Both the position numbers and the translations under genes were made by a program. This document shows, piece after piece, positions 7,545 through 14,069 of a DNA stretch of 32,317 nucleotides. Under the pieces are notes generated by a model that was not told where the DNA came from, made no database searches, and worked only from the letters and a program-made list of their open reading frames with translations. Within the stretch, counting starts at the first letter, position 1; each line of letters starts with the position of its first letter. Location: the NCBI GenBank assembly GCA_964649145.1, contig CAZYOQ010000015.1:1-32317 (forward strand), read 5' to 3'. Source of the stretch: MGBC163016 sp964649145. Lineage in GTDB: Bacteria > Actinomycetota > Coriobacteriia > Coriobacteriales > Eggerthellaceae.

Positions 7545-7627
7545 TAAAACAAGTTAGCTGGTTGGCTGTTATATGATTGGCTGTTTTAGACGAGACAAAC
7601 AGATAGTTGGTTGACTTCAGTTCGTCT
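7545..7627 (-). repeat. Palindromic intergenic element, two copies (C1, C2)
   Basis: C1 is bounded by TAAAACA (7545-7551) and TGTTTTA (7582-7588) and has TTGGCTGTT twice inside (7562-7570, 7577-7585). C2 is bounded by AGACGA (7588-7593) and TCGTCT (7622-7627). Read on the minus strand, C1 contains CCAACCAGCTAACTTGT and C2 contains CAACCAACTATCTGTTTGTC, matching the core of the elements at 11760-11790 and 13102-13132. C1 may also act as the terminator of the thiamine operon. Confidence 0.6.
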
Positions 7628-7774
7628 TTTAGATGCCTAGTCAAAAAAGCCTAAATCTAAAATAAATATAGTCCTTAAGCTTGACCTATATCTACTTTAT
7701 GTTTACTGGTCTTAAATTTGGAATAAACTGCCATAAACAACGAACGCGATATTCATTAAACACCTTTTCTAAAA

Positions 7775-7828
7775 ATAAACGTACGTTTATAATTACTGTT
7801 GTAATAAATAATATAAACGAACGTTTAT
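7775..7828 (+). promoter_or_regulatory. Twin operators and promoter of hipBA
   Basis: Two inverted repeats share the arms ATAAACG and CGTTTAT with a 2-nt centre: 7775-7790 (centre TA) and 7813-7828 (centre AA), 38 bp apart. A TATAAT -10 at 7788-7793 overlaps the first, with a weak -35 TTTTCT at 7765-7770 and 17-bp spacing. HipB proteins bind paired palindromes in their own promoters, so these are probably its operators. A related palindrome TAAACGTTTA (8071-8080) lies at the start of hipA. Confidence 0.75.
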
Positions 7829-7842
7829 TATTAAGGGTTATG

Positions 7843-8067
7843 ATGCGGATATCGTCTTCAGAAGATTTGGGTCAAGCTATACGTAAGCGCCGCAAGGAAC
7901 TTGGCTACACTCAAGCCGATCTTGCAGACCTATGCAACTGCTCTACACCATTTATCTCTGCTTTGGAGAACGGCAAACCAACAGCCGAACTCGAGCGGTC
8001 GCTTCGTGTGGCAAACACGTTGGCCATCAATATTTATGCTCAAAAAAGAAATGGTGATGACCTGTGA
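7843..8067 (+). CDS. hipB: HipB-type antitoxin, XRE-family HTH regulator
   Basis: Antitoxin and autorepressor of a HipBA module, 74 residues from the ATG at 7843. Another ATG overlaps at 7840, but AAGGG at 7833-7837 is better spaced for 7843. The HTH spans about residues 8-62: LGQAIRKRRKELGYTQADLADLCNCSTPFISALENGKPTAELE is a classic Cro/CI-type helix-turn-helix followed by LRVANTLAINIYA. It binds the HipA kinase and, with it, represses transcription through the palindromes just upstream. The stop overlaps the hipA GTG start by four bases (GTGA), so toxin translation is coupled. The base composition is AT-richer than the pst region. Confidence 0.88.
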   Translation: MRISSSEDLGQAIRKRRKELGYTQADLADLCNCSTPFISALENGKPTAELERSLRVANTLAINIYAQKRNGDDL

Positions 8068-9338
8068 ATTTAAACGTTTATGCAGAAGTTAAAGGCGAGT
8101 CGTGCCTTGTTGGCACGATAGATACGCTGCCAGGATATGGCGAAGGTTTCACTTATTCAAGCGAGTGGATTTCAAAAGGTTATCCCGCAATTTCTGTTTC
8201 TTTGCCCATAACAGAAGAACGTTATTCTGCGCGAAAGATGCGCCCTTTTTTTGATGGACTATTGCCGGAAGGTGCGATTCGCGCGCGAGTTGCAAGTGAA
8301 CTTCATGTGTCTCAGGCTGCCTATACAAAAATTCTTGCTGGGATTGGTTGGGAATGTATCGGTGCTGTTTCGTTTGGAGATTCGAAAGAAAAACCAGCAA
8401 ATGCTTATGAAAAACTTTATCGGGTGTCGTTTGAGCAGTTAATCCGTCAAACGTCTGAGCAAGGTACTGTATTCACTGAAGATACGCGCTTCTCGATTGC
8501 TGGAGCGCAGCCTAAAACCTCTTTATATTTTGGACAAGATGGCGCGTGGTATAGGCCTATCGGAGGTGCGCCTTCCACACATATATTGAAGCCAGTAGGT
8601 TCACGCTATACCGATGCTGCACTTAACGAAGTTCTGTGTACAAAAACTGCTGACAAACTTGGTTTAAATGTCCCTGAAACCACAATAATTCATGCAGGAG
8701 TGCCATGTGTTTGCACCAAACGTTTTGACCGCTGCTTTGCGAATGACGGTGACAATGCAAGGCTTGTAAACGGCCAGCTCATGCCTTATAGACTCCATCA
8801 TGAAGACGTTTCTCAGGCGCTTGGTATTGTCCCGGAACATAAGTATGAAGAGGAGCCTTCGGGTTATCTGAAAAAGATAGCCTCATTAGTACGTGATATT
8901 TCCAGTAATCCGGGTGCCGACCTGCTACAGCTATATAAGTCGATTGTTTTCAATGTTTTAATCGGCAACTGTGACGCACATTTAAAAAACTATGCGCTGC
9001 TTATGGATGGCGAATGGAGAGAGCTTCGCTTGGCGCCGTTTTACGACTTAGTGTCAACTGTTTGCTATGAGGGGCTTTCTATGGATACTGCATTTTATAT
9101 AGGAGGCCAATGCCGTATCAATAAAATCAATCGCGTTAATCTTGAGCTTGCAGCAAAAGAGATTCAAATTTCGAAAAGGCGTGCTGCTGATGAGGCTAGT
9201 GTTATTGTTGATGGTTTTGAAACAGCATTACAGGAAAGCGCACTTGAATTAGTTGATGAAGGGATTAAGGATGCGCCCATAATGCAGCAACGCATATTTG
9301 AGCAAGCCGTACCAAGACTGGAATGTATTCGACGCTGA
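8064..9338 (+). CDS. hipA: HipA-type serine/threonine kinase toxin
   Basis: Toxin kinase of 424 residues. Characterised HipA proteins phosphorylate glutamyl-tRNA synthetase and induce persistence; the target here is not shown. The N-terminal couple_hipA-like region is at about 1-110 and contains RPFFDGLLPEG. The P-loop-type motif FSIAGAQPKTSL has the candidate autophosphorylation Ser144, followed by HILKPVG. HHEDVSQALGI is the family HxDxxQ motif. Catalytic Asp304 sits in GNCDAHLKNYALL, and the metal-binding APFYDLVST corresponds to the DFG-type loop. All key residues are present, so the toxin looks active. The GTG start overlaps the hipB stop. A strong terminator follows at 9420-9448. Confidence 0.92.
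   Translation: MNLNVYAEVKGESCLVGTIDTLPGYGEGFTYSSEWISKGYPAISVSLPITEERYSARKMRPFFDGLLPEGAIRARVASELHVSQAAYTKILAGIGWECIGAVSFGDSKEKPANAYEKLYRVSFEQLIRQTSEQGTVFTEDTRFSIAGAQPKTSLYFGQDGAWYRPIGGAPSTHILKPVGSRYTDAALNEVLCTKTADKLGLNVPETTIIHAGVPCVCTKRFDRCFANDGDNARLVNGQLMPYRLHHEDVSQALGIVPEHKYEEEPSGYLKKIASLVRDISSNPGADLLQLYKSIVFNVLIGNCDAHLKNYALLMDGEWRELRLAPFYDLVSTVCYEGLSMDTAFYIGGQCRINKINRVNLELAAKEIQISKRRAADEASVIVDGFETALQESALELVDEGIKDAPIMQQRIFEQAVPRLECIRR
8071..8080. promoter_or_regulatory. Possible third HipB half-operator inside hipA
   Basis: TAAACGTTTA is a 10-bp palindrome built from the same AAACG/CGTTT half-sites as the two operators upstream but with no central spacer. It overlaps codons 3-6 of hipA. It may be a weak downstream binding site or chance. 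Confidence 0.3.
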
Positions 9339-9419
9339 TCAATTTTTGCTCACGTTATATTTGCTAAAAATACAACAACACTTACTTTCACATAGTCTCT
9401 ATACCGAGGAAACTGTTAT

Positions 9420-9448
9420 CTGCATTGAATCTATTCGATGCAGTTTTT
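9420..9448 (+). terminator. Rho-independent terminator of hipBA
   Basis: A 10-bp stem CTGCATTGAA (9420-9429) and TTCGATGCAG (9434-9443) has one T-G wobble and a TCTA loop, followed directly by TTTTT (9444-9448). It lies 82 bp after the hipA stop, in the gap between hipA and the convergent nuclease gene. Confidence 0.85.
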
Positions 9449-9469
9449 CGCTCCTTATCCATTATGCAT

Positions 9470-10300
9470 TCATGATTCAGGTGGAAAATCAATCTCGTCG
9501 TATGCGACGTCGCCGAAACCTAGATAAGAAGAAAATCCAAGAAGGTACAGGGCATCCGTAAAACCCTTTCCCGAATCTTCGCCAATATCTACGAGTTCAT
9601 CATAAACAGTATCAAGAGGAACGGGGGGTACATCAAGATCGTCAATGGCCTTGTCTATAGCGGATGGAAGAGCGTTGCAAACCTTCCAGAAAGCGAATTC
9701 ATCGCCAGTTACAATCTTGAAGAACTGATCCATGCTGACCCTGCGAATCAACTTGTGCGATTTTCGCTCGCCATCTACACTTACCGCCCACGGAATGTTT
9801 TGCGATTGCTTTGCTATTGCCTCAACCAGAAAGCAGGCGCTATCGTCATCTTTTAGCAGCTGCCTTTGTGCTTTGGTGTAGGTTCGCGCCGCTGAAGCTG
9901 AATTCATAGTGTTGTGCTTGTTCTTCATTTCTACATATACAGTAGAAACCATAGTGCCATCACCAATATCTATGCCTTCTTGCTTGCGCACGATAACATC
10001 CCAACCAGCTTGAGGCACCTCGCACTTATCTATATAGCGGAAAATGTTTTGATGGAAATACCCGATGCTGTTATTGTTGCCTTTATCGCGTTGCCTAAAG
10101 ACTTCATCTGCGATGATTGTTTTCCAATCCTTTTGGTAAATTGACTTATCCAACAGTAACTTTATTGGGTCTATGGTGTTGCTGTTGAAAAGCTCAATAT
10201 CAAAGGGTTTCATGCCTGCTCTATACGATTCAACGGTTCGTTTTACATGATTATTGAAGTCTTCTTCGGAAATAAACGATAGGTTCCAAGACCCGTTCAT
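9470..10300 (-). CDS. Eco47II-family type II restriction endonuclease
   Basis: Predicted restriction endonuclease of 276 residues; family members cut GGNCC or GGWCC sites, though specificity here is only inferred. The start at 10300 is chosen because GGGAGGTG lies five bases before it; upstream in-frame ATGs at 10333 and 10330 lack this. Family-like stretches are FNSNTIDPIKLLLD (38-51), IGYFHQNIFRYI (79-90) and VEMKNKHNTMNS (123-134). The E124-x-K126 pair after Asp101 fits a PD-(D/E)xK centre. SQNIPWAV, RRVSMDQFFKIVTGD and an Asp/Pro-rich tail follow. It is divergent from a C5 methyltransferase, forming a complete restriction-modification pair, and convergent with hipA. A TATAAT -10 for it lies just upstream at 10332-10337. 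Confidence 0.85.
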   Translation of the reverse strand: MNGSWNLSFISEEDFNNHVKRTVESYRAGMKPFDIELFNSNTIDPIKLLLDKSIYQKDWKTIIADEVFRQRDKGNNNSIGYFHQNIFRYIDKCEVPQAGWDVIVRKQEGIDIGDGTMVSTVYVEMKNKHNTMNSASAARTYTKAQRQLLKDDDSACFLVEAIAKQSQNIPWAVSVDGERKSHKLIRRVSMDQFFKIVTGDEFAFWKVCNALPSAIDKAIDDLDVPPVPLDTVYDELVDIGEDSGKGFTDALYLLGFSSYLGFGDVAYDEIDFPPES

Positions 10301-10331
10301 GGGACACCTCCCGGCAGTTCCTTTTGGCATC

Positions 10332-10347
10332 ATTATAGAGCCGGCTC
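10332..10347 (-). promoter_or_regulatory. Promoter -10 and palindrome of the restriction gene
   Basis: On the minus strand TATAAT (10332-10337) is preceded directly by the 10-bp palindrome GAGCCGGCTC (10338-10347). A protein bound there would block RNA polymerase. The HTH domain of the neighbouring methyltransferase is the obvious candidate binder. The -35 is weak. Confidence 0.45.
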
Positions 10348-10396
10348 ACAAATCAAACAGAATCTCTGACTGAGATTTCTTTGAGCATGAAGTAAT

Positions 10397-10422
10397 ATAA
10401 CCCTTGCATAGGTAAGGGTTAT
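10397..10422 (+). promoter_or_regulatory. Inverted repeat upstream of the methyltransferase
   Basis: Perfect 9-bp arms ATAACCCTT (10397-10405) and AAGGGTTAT (10414-10422) with an 8-nt spacer lie directly after a TAATAT -10 candidate (10393-10398) and end just before the ribosome site AAGGAG (10424-10429). The position suits an autoregulatory operator for the HTH-fused methyltransferase, or a hairpin masking the ribosome site. Confidence 0.5.
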
Positions 10423-10435
10423 CAAGGAGAAATAG

Positions 10436-11701
10436 ATGCCCGCAAATACTGGAAAATTAATGACCGTCTCGGAAGCATCTAAGGCACTCAATTGTTCCGT
10501 TGACACTATTCGGCGATGGAATAAGTTGGGGTTAGTAAAGGCTTCACGGGATAAGAATAATAGGCGTCTGTTTAACGTCCAAGAAATTCAGCGTCTGCAG
10601 AAAAAACTTGAAGGTGACGACAACACAAAATATGAAATTCTGACATCTGAAAAGTCGTTTCCAAAAGCCACCTGCATTGATTTATTTGCAGGAGCTGGTG
10701 GCACCGCGTTGGGATTTCATAACGCAGGTTTGTCACATGTCATGCTCAACGAAATAGATGCGAATGCATCTGAAACGCTTCGAAAAAACTCTGAAAGCCA
10801 CGGCCTTGGCTGGAATATCGTTGAAGGCGATGTAGGCGAAATAGATTTTAGCTCTTATAGCGCTGAAGTAATTCAAGCTGGCTTTCCTTGTCAGGCATTT
10901 AGCTATGCCGGGAAGAGCAGAGGCTTTGAGGATACGCGCGGCACACTTTTTTTCGAATTCGCCCGCGCGATAAAGGAAATTCAGCCCAAGATAGCCATTG
11001 GGGAAAACGTTCGCGGCCTTATAAAACACGACGGCGGGCGCACACTTTCCACTATGTTGCATACGCTTAACGAACTTGGATATAAGGTGAATTATCGCCT
11101 GCTTAAAGCCCAGTATCTTGATGTGCCTCAAAAGCGGGAACGGCTCATTATTTTTGCGGTTCGCAAGGATGTTTGCGTGCCCATTTTGTTCCCTAAAGAA
11201 CGAGACTATTTCATTTCGCTTAGGCAGGCATTGAAAGACTGCCCTGCATCAGAGGGTCAGTCGTACCCAAAGCGAAAAAAGGAAATAATGAGTCTTGTGC
11301 CAGAAGGCGGCAACTGGCGCGATCTTCCTCTAGATATTCAAAAGGAATACATGGGCGGCAGCTATTATTTGAGCGGCGGTAGAACGGGCATGGCAAGAAG
11401 GATGTCTTGGGATCAACCCTGTTTAACCCTAACCTGCGCGCCCGCGCAAAAGCAAACTGAACGATGTCATCCAAGTGAAACAAGGCCGCTTACGGTTCGA
11501 GAATATGCGCGCATTCAGACCTTTCCTGATGATTGGTGCTTTGCCGGGAACATGTCTAGCAAGTACAAGCAAATAGGAAACGCTGTTCCTGTGAATCTTG
11601 GGTATCACGTGGGTCGCTGCGTGCTTGCTTCACTTGGCTATATCGAGGCAGATGAAAATATGGAAGAGTCAGATCCTATCAATTTGGATTTTAAAAACTA
11701 A
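10436..11701 (+). CDS. HTH-fused DNA cytosine-C5 methyltransferase
   Basis: Modification enzyme of 421 residues that should protect host sites from the divergent nuclease. An N-terminal MerR/excisionase-type helix-turn-helix (about 8-47, LMTVSEASKALNCSVDTIRR, with NRRLF at 42-46) is fused to a full C5 methyltransferase. That enzyme shows motif I DLFAGAGGTALGF (82-94), motif IV GFPCQAFS with catalytic Cys152, motif VI GENVRGL (189-195), motif VIII QKRERL, motif IX RPLTVREYARIQTFPDDW, and motif X QIGNAVPVNLG. The ATG at 10436 has AAGGAG six bases upstream; the alternative Met9 would remove little. HTH-bearing methyltransferases such as M.SsoII and M.EcoRII are known to regulate their own loci, and two palindromes in the divergent gap fit that. 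The target sequence is inferred as GGNCC/GGWCC from its partner. Confidence 0.9.
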   Translation: MPANTGKLMTVSEASKALNCSVDTIRRWNKLGLVKASRDKNNRRLFNVQEIQRLQKKLEGDDNTKYEILTSEKSFPKATCIDLFAGAGGTALGFHNAGLSHVMLNEIDANASETLRKNSESHGLGWNIVEGDVGEIDFSSYSAEVIQAGFPCQAFSYAGKSRGFEDTRGTLFFEFARAIKEIQPKIAIGENVRGLIKHDGGRTLSTMLHTLNELGYKVNYRLLKAQYLDVPQKRERLIIFAVRKDVCVPILFPKERDYFISLRQALKDCPASEGQSYPKRKKEIMSLVPEGGNWRDLPLDIQKEYMGGSYYLSGGRTGMARRMSWDQPCLTLTCAPAQKQTERCHPSETRPLTVREYARIQTFPDDWCFAGNMSSKYKQIGNAVPVNLGYHVGRCVLASLGYIEADENMEESDPINLDFKN

Positions 11702-11759
11702 TTGTTAGCGGCTGCTACAACTAGGTTACTAAAAGTATCGTGTCTAGATGGGGGTGCGG

Positions 11760-11790
11760 ATGAGACAACCAACCAGCTGATTTGTCTCAT
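11760..11790 (+). repeat. Palindromic intergenic element, copy A
   Basis: Arms ATGAGACAA (11760-11768) and TTGTCTCAT (11782-11790) form a perfect 9-bp stem around a 13-nt loop CCAACCAGCTGAT. The loop and inner arm match the element at 13102-13132 almost exactly and those at 7545-7627 in reverse orientation. It lies 58 bp after the methyltransferase stop and is followed by TCTTCAT, so it could serve as its terminator. Confidence 0.75.
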
Positions 11791-11806
11791 TCTTCATCCT
11801 AGTAAG

Positions 11807-11835
11807 TTGTCAACCAAATGAAAAGTAAATATAAT
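11807..11835 (+). promoter_or_regulatory. Sigma70-type promoter of the AAA/DUF4143 gene
   Basis: TTGTCA (11807-11812) and TATAAT (11830-11835) are separated by 17 bp in an AT-rich stretch, 43 bp before the start codon. This is one of the best promoter matches in the window. Confidence 0.7.
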
Positions 11836-11878
11836 ATATTGTAACTTCTCAAACGATTGACATGTTTGGAGAGATTCA

Positions 11879-13081
11879 ATGATTGCTCGTCCAACCTATA
11901 TAGAAAAGCTACGTCGTTGGCAAGATAAAGATGTCATCAAGGTAGTAACTGGCGTTCGCAGGTGCGGCAAGTCGGTCCTTTTAAAGCTTTTTGCAGATGA
12001 GCTCAGATCAACTGGCGTGCCAAACGAGCGCATCATTACCATAAACTTAGAACAGCTTGAGAATGAGAGTCTGCATGACTATCGTGCCCTACACGACGAA
12101 ATACTTAAGCGAGTTAACGGCAACGATATGCACTATGTCTTTATTGACGAAGTTCAAAACGTACCCGATTTTCAACGCGCGATTGATAGCCTCTATACAA
12201 GGGAAAACATAGATCTCTACATCACTGGCTCAAACGCTATGTTACTTGGGGGGACGCTCGCAACATTGCTATCCGGACGTTATGTAGAAATCAAGATGAC
12301 GCCGCTTTCTTTTGCAGAATATGTTTCGGCCAGTGAGTCAAGTGAATCTCTAAGCCGGCTCTATAGTTGCTACATTTCGCAAGGTTCCTTCCCTGCGACA
12401 GTGGGCTTTAAGCAGAACTCTTTGTCGCTTAATGATTATCTGGAGGGAATACTTAACACGGTGCTTTTCAAAGACGTAGCTCAGCGACTCAATATTGCGA
12501 ATACACTTGGGCTTGGTGCTTTGGTGGACTTCATGTTCGACAACATAGGCAACCTCACCTCGGTTAAAGGTATTGCCGATACGATTACCTCGAGTGGCAC
12601 TAAAATCTCTCGCAATACTGTGGTTGAATATCTTTCAGCTCTTTCTGATAGCTACATTCTTTATCCTGCGAAGTGTTTCGATATGCGTGGGAAGCGCCTG
12701 CTAAAGCTGCAGCAGAAGTTTTATGCAGTCGACATGGGGATGCGAAGGGTGCTGCTATCGAATCAAGTACGCGATGCCGGGCGTATCCTTGAAAACCTTG
12801 TCTTCTTAGAGCTTCTACGAAGGTATGGCACTGTTTATGTGGGACGCATAGGTAATCAAGAAGTTGACTTTGTCGTGCAAGGCGGTGAGGGTGCGCTCTA
12901 CTTCCAAGTAGCCGAGAGTGTTTTAAGCGAGAAGGCTTTGCAACGTGAACTGGCCTCGCTTATGAAGATTGAAGATAACTACCCTAAGTATCTACTTACG
13001 CTTGACGACGTGGACCCAATTGACTATGAGGGAATCTTGCAGCTCAATGCTCTGGATTGGATGCTTGGATATAAGCGATAA
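11879..13081 (+). CDS. AAA+ ATPase with C-terminal DUF4143 domain
   Basis: ATPase of 400 residues of the AAA_14-DUF4143 type, common and often multicopy in anaerobes, without a settled function. Walker A is GVRRCGKS (25-32), Walker B is YVFIDE (86-91), and ITGSN (about 114-118) is a sensor-1-like motif. LLSGRYVEI and PLSFAEY follow, typical of the family. The C-terminal part has ENLVFLELLRRYG, then VGRIGNQEVDFVVQ, which resembles a PD-(D/E)xK nuclease-like core (E-x-D). It ends with NYPKYLLTLDD and a short hydrophobic strand. It has its own promoter and is flanked on both sides by copies of the palindromic element, as an independent cargo module. A decayed relative lies at 18354-18608. A role in defence or nucleic acid handling is conjecture. 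Confidence 0.9.
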   Translation: MIARPTYIEKLRRWQDKDVIKVVTGVRRCGKSVLLKLFADELRSTGVPNERIITINLEQLENESLHDYRALHDEILKRVNGNDMHYVFIDEVQNVPDFQRAIDSLYTRENIDLYITGSNAMLLGGTLATLLSGRYVEIKMTPLSFAEYVSASESSESLSRLYSCYISQGSFPATVGFKQNSLSLNDYLEGILNTVLFKDVAQRLNIANTLGLGALVDFMFDNIGNLTSVKGIADTITSSGTKISRNTVVEYLSALSDSYILYPAKCFDMRGKRLLKLQQKFYAVDMGMRRVLLSNQVRDAGRILENLVFLELLRRYGTVYVGRIGNQEVDFVVQGGEGALYFQVAESVLSEKALQRELASLMKIEDNYPKYLLTLDDVDPIDYEGILQLNALDWMLGYKR

Positions 13082-13089
13082 CGCAAGAA

Positions 13090-13147
13090 GGCAATCACCA
13101 GAAAACAACCAACCAGCCACCTGATTTGTTTTACGCGGCTGATTGCC
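13090..13147 (+). repeat. Palindromic intergenic element, copy B, probable terminator
   Basis: Nested arms: GGCAATCA (13090-13097) with TGATTGCC (13140-13147) outside, and AAAACAA (13102-13108) with TTGTTTT (13126-13132) inside. The inner loop CCAACCAGCCACCTGAT matches copy A except for a 3-nt insertion. It starts 9 bp after the ATPase stop and is followed by ATACCTTTTACC, so it probably ends that transcript. Confidence 0.75.
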
Positions 13148-13197
13148 ATACCTTTTACCCTCGAACCTAGCCAGGCGAAGTCACGGGCGCGGCACAG

Positions 13198-13617
13198 TCA
13201 GGACGATAAAGGAAGCGTCTCTTCGGCCCAGTCTTCGAGGCAAAGACGATTGATGCGTTTGAACTCACTCACATTGTGGGTGACAAGCGTGGCGTCGTTG
13301 GCAAGTGCCGTTGCAGCAATGAGTAGGTCGTTAGGGCCGATGGTATACCCGTTAGCCTCGAGCTCTGACCCGATTGCTCCGTATTCCCAGGCACAATGCT
13401 CGTCAAAGAGCAGTTTAGGAAACGGCGCTAGCAACCGCTGGACGCGAGTGCGCTCGTGTTCGGGGTTGCTCGACTTCATAATGCCAACGTTGAGCTCAGC
13501 CTCAACAATCGACGGAATCGCGAAGTCCTCAAAATCGGAACCAACCATATGCTCCATAACGCAAGGCAGGTTTCCGCGAAGGATGTCTATCAAGATGCAG
13601 GTATCAAGGACACGCAT
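13198..13617 (-). CDS. PIN-domain toxin, VapC-like
   Basis: Putative ribonuclease toxin of 139 residues. VapC family members cleave tRNA or rRNA; the target here is unknown. The PIN signature is visible: Asp5 in MRVLDTCILIDIL, acidic E39/E41 in IVEAELNVG, Asp97 in IGPNDLLIAATAL, and TLVTHNVSEFKRI near the C terminus, where Asn115 and Glu118 take the place of the usual fourth acidic site. It begins 6 bp after the upstream antitoxin stop, so the two are cotranscribed on the minus strand. There is no sign of truncation. Confidence 0.85.
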   Translation of the reverse strand: MRVLDTCILIDILRGNLPCVMEHMVGSDFEDFAIPSIVEAELNVGIMKSSNPEHERTRVQRLLAPFPKLLFDEHCAWEYGAIGSELEANGYTIGPNDLLIAATALANDATLVTHNVSEFKRINRLCLEDWAEETLPLSS

Positions 13618-13623
13618 GAGCGC

Positions 13624-13863
13624 CTACCCGAGAGCAGGAATGTCGCGCAGGTCGCCCGCCGCTTCTTCGGGAATGACCAACCAATCAGCATCGGTCATAC
13701 TGCCGTAGACACCCTCTAACCATGAGGCCGTAATCTTCTTGCCTACGTTGCGCTCGGCCAGCACCCGCGTGACATACTTCGACACGGAAACACCCTCGGT
13801 TTTAGCATCGGCCTTGACGCCGGCCATGACTTCATCCTCGATATAAAGCGAAACCTGAGCCAT
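13624..13863 (-). CDS. Ribbon-helix-helix-type antitoxin
   Basis: Antitoxin partner of the PIN toxin. The start at 13863 gives 79 residues and lies 8 bases after AAAGGA; an in-frame ATG at 13872 is only 3 bases from that site. The N-terminal MAQVSLYIEDEVMAGVKADAKTEGVSVSKYVTRVLAE has the short strand plus two helices expected of a ribbon-helix-helix DNA-binding fold. The C-terminal half (ASWLEGVYGSMTDADWLVIPEEAAGDL) is the likely toxin-neutralising tail. It is probably autorepressive at the AT-rich inverted repeat just upstream. Confidence 0.78.
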   Translation of the reverse strand: MAQVSLYIEDEVMAGVKADAKTEGVSVSKYVTRVLAERNVGKKITASWLEGVYGSMTDADWLVIPEEAAGDLRDIPALG

Positions 13864-13872
13864 TGCATACAT

Positions 13873-13906
13873 CCTTTCAAATATATTTTATATTATATTA
13901 GAAAGG
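13873..13906 (-). promoter_or_regulatory. Promoter/operator of the RHH-PIN pair
   Basis: An almost pure A/T stretch holds TATAAT on the minus strand (13892-13897) and is bracketed by the inverted arms CCTTTC (13873-13878) and GAAAGG (13901-13906). The inner arm overlaps the ribosome site. This layout suits autoregulation by the antitoxin. Confidence 0.5.
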
Positions 13907-13964
13907 TGCCTCAGATCAAGGGGGCAGAAGCAAGTAACAGAAGACAAGAAATGGGGGATGAGTT

Positions 13965-13992
13965 AGACAGTTGATTGTCTTGGTTGGCTGTC
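13965..13992 (-). repeat. Palindromic intergenic element, degenerate copy D
   Basis: GACAG (13966-13970) pairs with CTGTC (13988-13992); alternatively AGACA pairs with TGTCT (13976-13980). On the minus strand it reads GACAGCCAACCAAGACAATC, sharing the ACAGCCAACCA core of copy C1. It lies between the RHH-PIN pair and the bile salt hydrolase and is the least certain member. Confidence 0.4.
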
Positions 13993-14069
13993 CTCGATTT
14001 TGCATTGTCCCGTTTATACTATGAGAAAAAGTTTGTGCCGAAGGAAAACTATTTATCGAAGGAAAAGCT

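Larger units (their letters stand above)
7528..7842. other. 315-bp non-coding stretch between the thiamine operon and hipBA
   Basis: The first half (7545-7627) contains two copies of the module-separating palindromic element described separately; these may terminate the thiamine operon. The second half is very AT-rich and carries the two hipBA operators and its promoter. No small gene with a convincing ribosome site was seen; the reading frame running into hipB from 7681 lacks one. Confidence 0.6.

Noticed and set aside
7681..7842. A longer hipB starting 53 codons upstream.
   Set aside because: The extra residues run through both operators and the -10, and there is no ribosome site at the distal ATG.
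13250..13719. Plus-strand frames opposite the PIN toxin and its antitoxin.
   Set aside because: The minus strand shows a full PIN signature and a coupled antitoxin, so the plus frames are shadows.
7545..13992. The repeated palindromes as integron attC sites.
   Set aside because: The expected R' and R'' core pairs (GTTRRRY and RYYYAAC) are not present as a set, modules lie in both orientations and no integrase is seen.
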